Positions 11,411 to 22,119 of a stretch of DNA of 64,000 nt are shown one piece after another (position 1 is the first letter of the stretch; the number at the start of each line of letters is the position of its first letter). The notes under the pieces were generated by a model, which made no database searches, had not been told where the DNA came from, and saw only the letters and a program-made list of their open reading frames with translations. The stretch lies in the NCBI RefSeq assembly GCF_048128805.1, contig NC_135998.1:22867063-22931062 (forward strand), given 5' to 3'. The translations under genes and the position numbers were made by a program. Source of the stretch: Centroberyx gerrardi. Lineage: Eukaryota > Chordata > Actinopteri > Beryciformes > Berycidae.

Positions 11411-14044
11411 ATGGATGCTATGAATGCTATGGATATGGATATCCCCTTAATTAATCCAAAGGTCCTCATACTTTTGGCCAGGCAGTACCTGGATAAAGTG
11501 ACTCCACAGCAGTGGAGAAGGATTGAAGCTGGCCATCTCGACTGTGAAATAAGGACTCTGCTGGTCGACTTGGCACAGGACATCTGTCAGGTGTCCACCT
11601 CGTCTATCCTGGATGTTCTACTGCCTTTGGCTTTCAGTTACATCAGGAAGTATGGTGCCACGGATTCCTTGAGCGTGTCTGAGGAACGCATTCATGCCAG
11701 CCTTGGAGATTCGCTTCATGAATGTTTCACTGAAGCTCTAGACATCCAGATGGAGAAATCTGTGAGCTCAGTGGAACTTACCCAGTTGGTTGGGAAAGAG
11801 GTGGCACAGAAGGTGAACTCTGCCCTGTCTGTGGCCACCCAGACCCCTGTTTCGAAGAATCAGGTGCCAGTTGCATTTGTGAGTGGCTGCATATCTTGCA
11901 CCAATGTTCTGGGTGATATGGTAGATCGTATAGCTGCCATATTGAAGAGATGCCTTGGAAGAATGAAGAGACGCTGCACACGACAGCAGCGGTGGCAGAC
12001 CATCGTTGAAGACATTGCGAATGTCGAGGACAAAGAAGCACTGTCTCAAAGGAAGGATTCTAGTCAGGCATCCATTTTCTCCTCTGGTCAAGTCATGGAG
12101 AAATTGGGTTCAGAGACCTTTGTCACCACAGCCACCAAAGCTGTGAGTGACATCCTTGTCAAGCGGGCCAGTTGGAGCATTCAGACTTGTACTACTATTT
12201 TTAGTAGAGCTGGCAACACAGAGGCCACATCTGATGTGCTGCCATCCAGCACAACTCTGTATGCTGATGCTATAGCGTCTGACATGGTGCAAACCATTGT
12301 TAAAGAACTGCAGACTGCTTCCAGGTCTAATGAGACAAAGACCGGAACAGGTAATTTGCCATTTACTACCTGTTTAAGGTCAGTGAAGACTAAACTGAAG
12401 ACATATTTTGCCTCACAGTCTTCACAGTCTCAGGAAATTGCTCTTACTGGCTACCAAAGACCTAAAAGCAGATTTTCCAACTTTGCCAAAGATTACATCC
12501 GTCACAGGGTGGAGGGACTTAAGAGCAAGTTCCATATGCCACACAAGGGTCTTGGAAATGCCATTGTGATTGCTAACTTGACATCACAAGATGGTATTGA
12601 AGAGGACAGTCACAGTGAGTCACACAGACCACAGACGGCCGTGTCTTCTCGGCCCAAGGCAGCAACCCGTCGGAGCACTCAAAGGTCATGGCATTCATGG
12701 CATGGTTTCTCAAGAGCTATACCTGAGACTCCCAAGATCCCACTTGTGGTTTCTGCTCCTGTCATCAGAACTACACTCATTGATCAGTCTTGCTATAGAA
12801 GTGATGACAACATGCAGGCTATCTGTGACCGTGTTGACAGTCTGGCGGCGAAGATATTCCGGCCAGAGGATGAACAGGTGGAAGCACAACCTGTCTGCAG
12901 AAGGCTGGAGAATGTCATCTCCTGTGATGAGCTCAACAGATTTTCACAGGAGCTCACCGATGGCATCTATTTTGCCTTGGTAGATGGACAGACCTACCAA
13001 ATTACCAACAACCTAGTGGGAAAGAGTCTGTCTGACAGTGTCATCATTAAGGTCATCAAGAAAGGGGAAGCCACTGAGTCACACGTTTCATCTGAATTCC
13101 TTTATGCGACAGCAGAGGATTCAGTCAAGCGTTTCTTGCAGCAGGGGAACCTCTGGCTCATCCAGGAGCCAAAACAAGAAACTAGCCGCAGTGACATTGG
13201 GAACATTGATCTGCTTGACTTGCAAACGTCTGTCGCCGAATCAGAAATCATGGAATATTTCTCAAAGACGCTTACCAGTCAACAACTGGTAAGTAACTTT
13301 GAGTCAGCAACTTGGGAGGACAGCTCTGACAGCAGTGAAACACTGGCACTGTGTGAGCAATTAAACCAACTCCCAAAGTGTTATGAATTTGACAGCCCCA
13401 GATCTGGAGAGTTGCCATGCATCACAATTTATCTGCCACGTGCAGAGTCTGCTGCCACCACTTCTGAGTCAACAGTGACGTCAGAGAGTGACTTTAAGTA
13501 CAAACAATTGATCACTTGTCTGCTTGTGAGGCTGCTAACGCATATCGCTAGCAAAACCCAGACATCATTCAGCCGGGTGGACTTTGATGACATAATCAAA
13601 CGTCTGTCAGAGAAGTCAATGGCAGAATTGAATGGCACTATTAATGATTCCATTCTCAAGACCAGTGTTAATAAGATCCACAAGGCTGTGCTCAAGGAAC
13701 TTTGTGACGAGTTCATCAGTTTCAATGTGATGCAGGCCGCCATGACAACTCATTATCCATTCTTCGATGATGCTGTTGTCAAGGCATTGACAACGCAGTT
13801 GTATCCTTCTGATTCCTTGAAACAAAAAAAGGGGAATATCATGAAACAACTGCAAGCTATGTTCTGCAGATTGAGGTCTAAAAAAGGCAAACGCACACCC
13901 CCCCCAACCCCCACACCCCCACCACCCCCCCCCACACCCCCACCCACCCCCCCAAAGAAAAATTTCGTCATAAGGTTCTTCTCATATGTGGCCAGGGGTT
14001 TAACCAAGGATCGCAATCCACATGGCCATGGTTGGAGAATCTAG
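11411..14044 (+). CDS. Intronless 877-aa protein of unknown function
   Basis: A single uninterrupted reading frame. I place the start at ATG 11411 because it sits in an excellent Kozak context (CCTACCATGG); the frame also extends 21 bases upstream, but only from a TTG. The N-terminus reads MDAMNAMDMDIPLINPKV. The first 180 residues or so alternate hydrophobic and charged positions as in amphipathic helices (for example LVGKEVAQKVNSALSVATQT). Basic clusters follow (RCLGRMKRRCTRQQR and KAATRRSTQR). The C-terminus has a Thr/Pro tract encoded at about 13896-13954 between KKGKR and KKNFVIRFFSYVARG. I see no signal peptide, transmembrane helix, zinc finger or enzyme motif. It resembles in style the large multi-copy uncharacterised single-exon genes of teleosts, but I cannot name a domain. 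Repeats A and C flank it, and C also occurs at 8783-9028, suggesting a tandemly duplicated locus. The intact frame and the compact promoter argue for a living gene. Confidence 0.75.
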   Translation: MDAMNAMDMDIPLINPKVLILLARQYLDKVTPQQWRRIEAGHLDCEIRTLLVDLAQDICQVSTSSILDVLLPLAFSYIRKYGATDSLSVSEERIHASLGDSLHECFTEALDIQMEKSVSSVELTQLVGKEVAQKVNSALSVATQTPVSKNQVPVAFVSGCISCTNVLGDMVDRIAAILKRCLGRMKRRCTRQQRWQTIVEDIANVEDKEALSQRKDSSQASIFSSGQVMEKLGSETFVTTATKAVSDILVKRASWSIQTCTTIFSRAGNTEATSDVLPSSTTLYADAIASDMVQTIVKELQTASRSNETKTGTGNLPFTTCLRSVKTKLKTYFASQSSQSQEIALTGYQRPKSRFSNFAKDYIRHRVEGLKSKFHMPHKGLGNAIVIANLTSQDGIEEDSHSESHRPQTAVSSRPKAATRRSTQRSWHSWHGFSRAIPETPKIPLVVSAPVIRTTLIDQSCYRSDDNMQAICDRVDSLAAKIFRPEDEQVEAQPVCRRLENVISCDELNRFSQELTDGIYFALVDGQTYQITNNLVGKSLSDSVIIKVIKKGEATESHVSSEFLYATAEDSVKRFLQQGNLWLIQEPKQETSRSDIGNIDLLDLQTSVAESEIMEYFSKTLTSQQLVSNFESATWEDSSDSSETLALCEQLNQLPKCYEFDSPRSGELPCITIYLPRAESAATTSESTVTSESDFKYKQLITCLLVRLLTHIASKTQTSFSRVDFDDIIKRLSEKSMAELNGTINDSILKTSVNKIHKAVLKELCDEFISFNVMQAAMTTHYPFFDDAVVKALTTQLYPSDSLKQKKGNIMKQLQAMFCRLRSKKGKRTPPPTPTPPPPPPTPPPTPPKKNFVIRFFSYVARGLTKDRNPHGHGWRI
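13896..13954 (+). repeat. C-rich tract inside the 877-aa ORF
   Basis: Runs of C broken by single A bases encode a Thr/Pro stretch (TPPPTPTPPPPPPTPPPTPP). The runs keep the frame open. Such homopolymer-rich DNA is prone to length change, so the reading frame downstream (about 30 codons) could vary between alleles or be misassembled. Confidence 0.85.
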
Positions 14045-14142
14045 TCTGAAGAAAAAAACCAAAAACATTTCAATGACGACACAGCGTAGCCACAAAAGTC
14101 AAATCTCAACTTCCATTTATCTTCTCTCTGCAGAATATCAAA

Positions 14143-14357
14143 ATGTATGGAAGCTGAGTGCCATCTAGTGGTAGACTTCCCTTGTTCAAGACAGCAAAAT
14201 ATATACTTGCTCTACTTGACAAGTTATTAACCCATTGTAAGTAAATAACAGTGCATTTGTGATTCATTATCCCCCAGTTACAATGGGGATTGTTTATTGA
14301 TTTACGCTTTGAACTTGATGTGGATCAACTCAGAGAAACCATTAGAGCTCATGAGAT
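14143..14357. repeat. Repeat C, copy 2
   Basis: Matches 8783-9028 apart from a 31-base internal deletion and a few substitutions. It lies about 100 bases after the 877-aa ORF and is cut off by the LINE, whose sequence starts at about 14358. Confidence 0.9.
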
Positions 14358-16723
14358 ACATAAACAGGGCATGGAGTAAGACCGCTAATGTGAAGGATTC
14401 CTGCTGTACACCTGATATAGAGCTGCTAGCCGTGACATTTAGACCTAAGTATCTCCCCCGTGAGTTCGGTCAGCTTGCTTTAGTGCTTGTTTACATCCCA
14501 CCATCTGGCAACGTCACACGCGCGTCAGAGGCTATAGCCACGTGCGTCCATCGTATTGAATGCGCATCTCCAGACTCCCCTGTCCTCATCCTTGGGGATT
14601 TCAACAGCTGTAGGCTGAACAAAACACTCCCGACTTATCAGCAGTATATCACATGCACCACCAGGGGTGATAAAACAATTGACCTCTGTTATGGCAATGT
14701 TAAGAACGCATACAAAGCCCACAAAAAAATACCCCTTAGTACTGCGGACCACAATGCTATCCATCTCATCCCTGCCTACCGCACGAAGTTACAGAGGGAG
14801 GGCGTGGTTAAGAAACTGGTGAAAGTATGGGACAATAATGCATGTGAGACATTATGTTTTGACTGTACAGAGTGGGAGGTGCTAACTCAGGGGGGCCGTC
14901 TAGAGGAGGCTACTGATGTTGTCACTCACTACATCACCTTTTGCGAGGAGATGATAGTCCCCACAAAATCTGTCAAGGTATTTTCTAACAATAAACCCTG
15001 GATCACAAAAGCTCTGAAAGTCACACTCAACGAAAAGAAAATAGCATTTAACTCAGGAAACAGAACTGAGTCCAAACTCATTCAGAACAAGTTGAACAAA
15101 CAAATAAAAGAGCCCAAGAGAGTGTACAAGGAGAAAGTTGAGAAGCTCTTCCGGGAAGGCAAAGCCAGGGACGCCTGGCGAGGTGTTAAAACACTGGCTG
15201 GCCTCCCTAATAATCCAACCATACCCAGATCTGAGGCAAAAGACTGTGTCAGCATGGCAGAGAACTTGAACAACTTCTACTGCAGGTTTGACCAGCACAA
15301 CTTCACACTGGAGAGGGAGGAGCTAATATCTGACCTGGCTACCATGTCACTCACCACTGCAAACCTGGAACTGCAGCCTGGGGAGGTTGAACTCACCCTG
15401 AAGAGGATAAACCCAAACAAAGCACCTGGGCCTGACCAGATCTGTGGCCGCCTGCTGAAGGCCTGCTGCAGTCAACTGTCCGGTGTTTTCTGCGAGCTCT
15501 TCAACCGCTCCCTGGCAGAACACTCAATCCCTACAATATGGAAATCCTCTATTATTTGTCCAGTACCCAAGAAAAGCAACCCCACCTGTGATAACGACTA
15601 CCGACCTGTAGCCTTAACATCCCTGGTAATGAAAAGCTTTGAGAGGCTTGTTCTTTCCCAGTTACAGAAGGAAGTGGGCGTGCACACTGACCCTCTCCAG
15701 TTCGCATATAAACAACATAGGGGGGTTGATGATGCTGTTCTGACACTGCTGCACCATGCTTATACCCACCTTGAGAAGCCCAAGGCATATGTCAGAATGG
15801 TCTTTGTGGACTTCTCAAGCACCTTTAACACAGTGCAACCCCACCTGATGGGTCAAAAGCTGCTCCAAATGGACGTCAATTCACATCTGATCCTCTGGGT
15901 CCTTTCATTTCTGACAGGGAGACACCAAGTGGTCAGAATCAACGGTCAGCTCAGCTCTACTCGAACCATCTCCACTGGAGCCCCACAGGGCTCTGTAATT
16001 TCACCTGTGCTGTTCACTCTGTACACTGATAACTGCAGGAGCTCAGACCCAGAAATAATCTACATCAAATACTCTGATGACACAGTCATTGTGGATACCA
16101 CTAACTCTGAAGGGCAGCTCCAAGCTGAGATGGACACATTCTCAGAGTGGTGTAAGGGGAATTGCCTTGACCTCAATGCCTCCAAGACCAAGGAGCTGGT
16201 CATTGATTTCCGTCATGGACAGTCCACCATCCCTACACTGGAGGTCAATGGCCAGGCCATAGAGAGAGTGGAGGCATACAAATGCCTTGGCACCACAATT
16301 GACCACAAACTCACCTTCAAACCTAACAGTGAACTCATCTTCTCCAAATGTCAGCAACGCCTCTTCTTTCTGAGGAAACTCCGTAAACTCCAGGTCCACC
16401 GATCAGTTCTACTAGCTTTCTACAGGTGCTTCATTGAATCCATCATCACCTTCAACATAACAGCCTGGTTTGGTGCTTTGAGTAACATCCACCGTAATCC
16501 TCTCAACAAAATCATCAGAATGAGCAACAAAATCATTGGACTGGACCAAGAACCACTAAGCAGCATCTACAGCAGACGGTGTAAAATGAAAGGACTACAA
16601 ATAGCCTCGGATATCACACACACACTACACAACCAATACAGCCACCTACCGTCAGGCCGCAGATACAGGTCACTCCCATTCAAGACCAAGCGGGCCATGT
16701 CAAATGAAGTTCCTAACGGATAA
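14358..16723 (+). CDS. Endonuclease (C-terminal part) and reverse transcriptase of a LINE
   Basis: About 788 codons without a stop. The first 150 are the C-terminal half of an APE-type endonuclease: VYIPPS, LGDFN and TADHN, the last replacing the usual SDHN. The reverse transcriptase core follows: NKAPGPDQICGRLLK, the first catalytic Asp in FVDFSSTFN (Asp codon 15809-15811), STGAPQGSVISPVLF, and the second Asp pair in YSDD (16070-16081), where this family normally has ADD. LNASKTKELVIDFR and a C-terminal region ending SNEVPNG complete it. The frame before 14358 belongs to repeat C and is open by chance. Without the N-terminal endonuclease and its own promoter this copy cannot move by itself. 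The long open frame suggests insertion was recent. Confidence 0.88.
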
Positions 16724-16744
16724 ATAAAGTTATTTTGAATTGAT
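14358..16744 (+). mobile_element. 5'-truncated LINE of the CR1/L2/Rex1 type
   Basis: The element begins abruptly within the endonuclease coding region, carries a long open frame to 16723 and ends with a 21-base 3' tail (AATAAAGTTATTTTGAATTGA). Loss of the 5' part is the usual outcome of target-primed reverse transcription. I found no clear target-site duplication, so the present borders may have been rearranged. Confidence 0.85.
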
Positions 16745-17145
16745 CTAAATGGACCTCTAATGCGCCTGATGTCACATCACGTCATGTCTGTCATTTGGAG
16801 ATGCACAGACAGCAGCACTGAACTCAATCCAACAGAGTCTCCTGCTGTGAAAACCAAAGTCATACTTAACATTCCACAATTTGCTCCAAACTGGCTTGTG
16901 TTAGTAACAGGATTTGTAAACAGTAACCTGACAACTCTTCTGCTGCGCTACAAACTTAAGTGGTAGATAACGTTGTTACCTTGTGCTATTTAAGTAACGT
17001 TAGTGGAATTATTTAACCCATAACCATGCCGCAGTGCTTCAGTGCATTGAATTGAATTGAACACACACGCCACAGGTCTGTACAGGATCTGTGCTTATTC
17101 TTAAACAGGTAACAGATTAACCTTTTTTTTTCTTTTAATCAACAG
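16745..17145. other. Junction between LINE and SAMD3-like exons
   Basis: A short open stretch at 16760-16966 (TDSSTELNPTESPAVKTKV...) could be an upstream exon of the SAMD3-like gene, but no acceptor or donor fits clearly. An ATTGAATTGAATTGAA tract at 17046-17061 looks like another LINE tail. Confidence 0.3.
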
Positions 17146-17828
17146 GAACATTTCTACGATCACCAGAGTGGTTCCGGTTACCTGGCATGGAGGTTGAAAA
17201 CTGTCCAGCGCAACTCTGCTCAAGAATTCAAGAAATCCAAGTCCACTTTTCAAGATGGCCCTAAGACTCATCGCGACATACGTTCAATTGTGAGGCAGTT
17301 GTCAGGTTATGAATGCAAGGAAGCTATGTCGGTGATGAGGCACTCAACTGACATGACCTTTGTCAAAGACAAAATGAAGGCAACATTTCAGCACAGACAA
17401 AAGGTGGTTCAAGACCCAGCCACAGCCTCCACTGTCCTAGACCTTTTTCCAAGATTCCTGGATACATCAGGCTTGGTAAGACATAAAATTAATTGTTGAC
17501 AGCTTTGTAGTTGCTTTATTTGTTTGCTCTCTAATGTGTTTTGTTTTTTTCCAATGTTACGTTTTGTGCTAAAGATTGACCAAGACTTCACAATGCTCTC
17601 AGGTGAGGAAGTGTCTGGTAAATTCCTTGCAAAATGGCCAACATTCTTCAAAGCGAGGATCATCGCAGATTGCAAAAATCTACCTCAAAGTGCGCATGTG
17701 GATGAGCTACTTTTGTCTGCACAACAGGAGTCTGATGATGGTGGTAAGTGTAAATTGGAGACTGTAGATTTCACATGCCTTTAGGGCATTCACTGTATTC
17801 CCTGTGAAGTCAACATAACGTATCATTG

Positions 17829-18211
17829 GACCATACTAGGGCTGAGCAATGAATCAAAATTTTATCGAAATCGCAATATGGCCTACTGCAATTTTCAATT
17901 CACAGGAGGTGCAATATTTGTTGAAGGAGAAATGTGTGTCAAAATACCATTTTAAATTAAATATTGTCGTGCTGCAGAGATGTCCTGGCCTACACATCAT
18001 ATTCTACAAACTTAAGAAAACATCTTTGTTTGGTACAGATCCCCGCAAAAATCACACCATAATCATTTTAATACGTTTTTCAATGAAAATGAGAATAATG
18101 ATGTAAAAATTATCATTCCCTCTAATATCGCAAATCATATCGCAATTGCAATATCAGTCAAAATAATCGCAATTAGATATTTTTTCAAAATCGTTCAGCC
18201 CTAGACCATAC
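17829..18211. mobile_element. hAT-type MITE with 8-bp target duplication
   Basis: Element 17837-18203 (367 bp) begins TAGGGCTGAGCAATGAATCA and ends with the near-inverse (TTCAAAATCGTTCAGCCCTA). It is flanked by GACCATAC at 17829-17836 and 18204-18211. The 8-bp duplication and TAGGG-type ends fit the hAT superfamily. It has no coding capacity. Confidence 0.92.
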
Positions 18212-18689
18212 CAGTGTTTTTTCATGTTTTGGCCCCTTTACTACAAATCACATATAATTAACATTACTGCTGACCATTTTCCAAATCACACTGTGGGTTT
18301 TTAGATTGATGATTGATGATAGATAGATCATTTTTCCTACCTTACAGGCAGCCATTGGTTTCGATTCATTTCAGTATGGTATGAAAATCAACTTCCAGAG
18401 ACTTGAAACTTGCATAAAGCAAGTTTGACAAAAAAAAAAAAAAGGTTAAAATGTTACTAATGTTAAGACTAAATATTCACTGTGATGGATTACCTACCTC
18501 AAGCAAGTTTCAAGTCTCTGGAAGTTGATTTTCATTCTGTACTGAAATGAATGGAAACCGGTGGCTGCCTTGAAGGTAGGAAAAATTATCTAAAAACCCA
18601 GTGTGATTTGGAAAATGGCCGGCAGTAATGTAAAGTATATGTGATTTGTAATAAATGGGCTAAAACATGACAAAAACACTGGTATGGTC
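18204..18689. mobile_element. Foldback element with arms of about 220 bp
   Basis: The left arm from GACCATACCAGTG and the right arm ending CACTGGTATGGTC are inverted copies of each other, with a few indels, around a short centre that includes a 14-base A run near 18430. The outer nine bases of the left arm are also the right-hand target duplication of the neighbouring hAT MITE, so the MITE landed at the foldback's edge. Confidence 0.85.
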
Positions 18690-19523
18690 TTTTAAGTGAA
18701 AGTAATTGCTATGGTGTTAATTCTCATTCTGTAGTATGGGACTGTGAGGTGGCTGCCATCCTTTTGCTTCTTCACCTGTTACCTCCAACATCCAAGGGCA
18801 AGAAGTCTTCAAAGATTAGCGCATTGGATGCTGCTGACCGCCTGATTAAGTTCATGAAGGTATGTTCTTAGAATTGTATTGCATTAAAGTATATTTCACT
18901 TTAGACGTCAACCGATATGGGGTTTTCAAGGGCCGATACCGATTTTGAGATTGCAAGGGGGGCCGACGTGATGCAGATATATTTTTATTTTTTCTCCAGA
19001 CAGGCTTGGTGTTTCAACACAGGAGCAGCTTTGTCTTCATTAAAAATAATTGTGCACTTGGAGTTAAACATTGGAATATTTTCTCATAATTCTAGGCAGC
19101 AGTACTGGTACTCAACACCAAATTCCAAATTTTATTCCATGTGATTCATTCGCTCTCTTTCTCTCTCTCCCAAGTGGGGAGAAGCATGGTGACCTTCCTC
19201 AAGGAAACTGGCCCTGCTCAGCCCTTTCTCCTGTGTGTCGGAGAAAGGAACAACAGCATCCAGAATTTCTACATCGTCCTGGACCAAAAGGTCATTCCCT
19301 GTACGACGCAGACCGGAGTTGCTGCCTTTGACGAGCTCTTCAAGGCACATTTTGCTTTTGCTGTGTCCTATGATGAGGCATTGTGCAACTTCTACACATT
19401 CATCCAGACCACCGTGAATGGCATTGATGTTGGCAGTGTGAAGGAGAGTCCTCGGGTCAAGGAAATCAGAGCAAGAATTCTTCACAGTGCAGTTTGAAGA
19501 GGAACACATCTTGGACTGGAAAT

Positions 19524-21956
19524 ATGTTCACATGTTACATTTGCAAGGTACACCACACAAGTTGTTCAGTGTTATTTAGACATTTGAAGTTTCAGCATGG
19601 TTTGTACCCAGGAACGAGCGTTTGAACTGTGGAGAGCCTGGATGTTCATTTGTTTTTTGCACATACTCTGGTTACAAGCGGCACTTATCTCGAGCACATG
19701 GAGACTGTGTTGATTCAGATCTCGTCAGCAATTTTGAGTTTGAGCCTGTAGCTAATGTTGGAGCTTCTGTTTCACAGCCAGTAAATGTGGATCCTCCCGT
19801 GACTGTCACTACACACATTCCAATTGAAAAAAGGCAAATACTAGACATGTGCAGCTCTGTTATTGCTCAAGTGCAAGCCTCAGGAGTTCCTGAAAGTACT
19901 GTGCAGTGTTTAGTTGGTTCTATGGAGGAACTGGTTAATGACATCCATGCTCATGCAAAAGAAGCTGTTGTTGAATGTTTGTCATCTGATGCATCTAGAG
20001 AAACCTTAGAGAAAGTTGAGGATTGTTTTGATCATCTTGAAAATCCATTCTCATGTCTTAACACAGAATCTAAAAGGATGAGGCATTTTGAGGAAAAATG
20101 GAAAATAGTTGAACCTGTAGAGCATATTCTTGGTGTGCATTTTGATATACGCAGAGATAGAACAACAGGCACATATAGGCAAGTTCCTGTCAATGATAAG
20201 TTCATGTATGTACCCATTATGGGGTCTCTTGCATCTATGTTTAGGAACAGTGAACTCTGTAACAGTTTCCAAAAAGCAAAACCACACCAGGAGGGTTTTT
20301 ACAGAGATATAAATGATGGCTTCTACTTCAGGAATCACAGTTTATTCTCACAACAAGAACATGCTCTTCAGATCCAGCTCTACTACGATGATTTTGAAAC
20401 TGCTAATCCATTAGGCTCAAAAAAGGGAGTGCACAAACTTGGTTGTATTTATTTTATTTTGAGAAATTTGCCACCAAAGCTTAATTCTGTGTTGATGAAC
20501 ATTCATCTTGTAGCCCTCTTTCACTCAGAGGACTTAAAGAAGTATGGATTTGATCCTATTCTAAAGCCACTTGTTGATGATCTAAAGATTTTAGAGAGAG
20601 AAGGAATGCAGGTGCCCTTTTCAGCGATGCCTGTGAAGGGTTCAGTTTTTCAGGTTACTGGTGACAACTTGGCTATACATGGCCTTTTTGGTTTTATTGA
20701 ATCATTTAGTGCAAATTATTGTTGTCGATTTTGTTTAACTGATAAGAGAGAGTTGCAATCAGTTTTTAGTGAAGCTCATCCAGGTTTAACTCTACGTTCA
20801 AAAGACCTTCATTCAGAACACTGTGGTGCCATTCAACAAAATCCTGCTTTGGCCTCAACATTTGGTGTCAAAAGAACCTGTATGCTCAATTCCCTCCAGC
20901 TGTTCCATACTTCAGACAACTACGCGGTAGATATAATGCACGATCTGCTGGAAGGAGTGGTGCAGTATGAGTTAAAGCTTGTGTGTCAGTACTTGATTAA
21001 GAACTCCATATCCTTGAGTTCATTGTCAGAGAGAATTATGAGCTTTAATTATGGATATACACAGAGAAAAAACAGGCCCAGTGGGCTAAAACTGGATGAC
21101 AATAGCAAAGATCTTGGCCTTAATGCTATTCAGTCATGGTGCCTCTTACGCAATACCCCATTGATGTTTGGAGATTTAGTTTGCAGGAATGATAGCTGTT
21201 GGAACTTGCTACTCCTCTTGATTCAAATTGTAAACATTGTGTTTTCACCTATTGTAACCCATGGTATGACTTGCTATTTGAAACATCTGATTTTTGATCA
21301 TCACAAGCTTTTTAAATCTCTTTTTCCAGAGCGAAATTTGATTCCAAAGCACCACCTAATGATCCATTACCCAAGCTGTATTAGGGAAATTGGGCCACTC
21401 ATACACATGTGGTGCATGAGGTTTGAAGGAAAGCACAACTTCTTCAAAAAGTCTGTAAAGAACTTTAAAAACATCACGAAAACACTAGTAAAAAAAACAT
21501 CAGAATCAGTTGGCTTTTCATTTTGAGAATTTTTATTTTAAAAGATTACAATTTGGCCCCATTACTGAAGTCTTGGTCAGCGGTTTAGAGGGCAGTGAGG
21601 CGCTGAATGAAACTTTTGATATGTCTTGTAATGTTTCCACAACTTCCTGGGTCAAAAGCTATGGCACGGAGTATCAGGTTGGGATGTATGTATGTTCTGG
21701 TGTTGAAAATGAGATGCCTTTGTTCAACAGGATTGTCAGTATAATTGTTAGAGATGACAATGCGTATCTTCTAACTTGTAAAGTCTCAACAATGTATTTT
21801 GATGATCACTTAAATGCATTTAGTATTGAGGAGGAAACAGATGTCTTCACACTGATCTGTGTAGATGACCTGGTGTACTACAGACCTTATGATAGGCAAT
21901 TTTCGTATGACACTGATGACCAAATGTACATTGTCCCATACTGTAATTTTGTATGA
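19524..21956 (+). pseudogene. Tnp2/CACTA-like transposase, broken by two frameshifts
   Basis: An ATG at 19524 opens a zinc-finger-like stretch (FTCYICK...RHLKFQH) that hits TGA at 19621-19623. The next finger (CGEPGCSFVFC...KRHLSRAHGD) and the main body continue one frame over, from 19622 to 21526. The body has an MHDLLEGVVQYEL motif (around 20937-20975), QSWCLLRNTPL, and KHHLMIHYP...GPLIHMWCMRFEGKHNFFKK. These resemble the conserved blocks of Tnp2-type transposases of CACTA/EnSpm elements in layout. Inside an eight-A run at 21490-21497 the frame shifts again; the C-terminal part (HFENFYFKRLQFGP... to YIVPYCNFV) runs in the other frame to 21956. The two breaks make this copy inactive unless they are sequencing errors, and the second sits in a homopolymer. 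Superfamily placement is inference from motifs and from the right terminus. Confidence 0.75.
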
Positions 21957-22119
21957 GTCCATGCTGAACTGTTTTCAGTTCATGAATTATGTTTGTAGTG
22001 TACCTGCCTTTTAATACACAATATTTTTGTGCAAGTTGTTGTCTTGTATTTTTTGTAAATGATAGGTATGTGGGGTAGGTGGTTCTGGTGGGTAAAGTGG
22101 CTGGAGGGGGCATTGGTTA

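Larger units (their letters stand above)
17146..19497 (+). pseudogene. SAMD3-like transposon-associated gene, 3' exons, decayed
   Basis: Four exons join by phase: 17146-17475 (begins EHFYDHQSGSGYLAWRLKTV), 17575-17743, 18735-18859 and about 19174-19497 (ends ARILHSAV). The sequence is that of the fish proteins annotated as sterile alpha motif domain-containing protein 3-like, a high-copy family. The part with the SAM domain is missing, so this is a 5'-truncated copy. The last exon lacks a usable acceptor in frame: the reading frame needs GTG at 19174, preceded by CCCAA rather than CAG. Using the available AG one base later gives TGA after five codons. The third intron-sized gap (17744-18734) holds a hAT MITE and a foldback element. 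The TNP2-like transposase follows 27 bases later on the same strand, so the two probably form one element. Confidence 0.7.
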
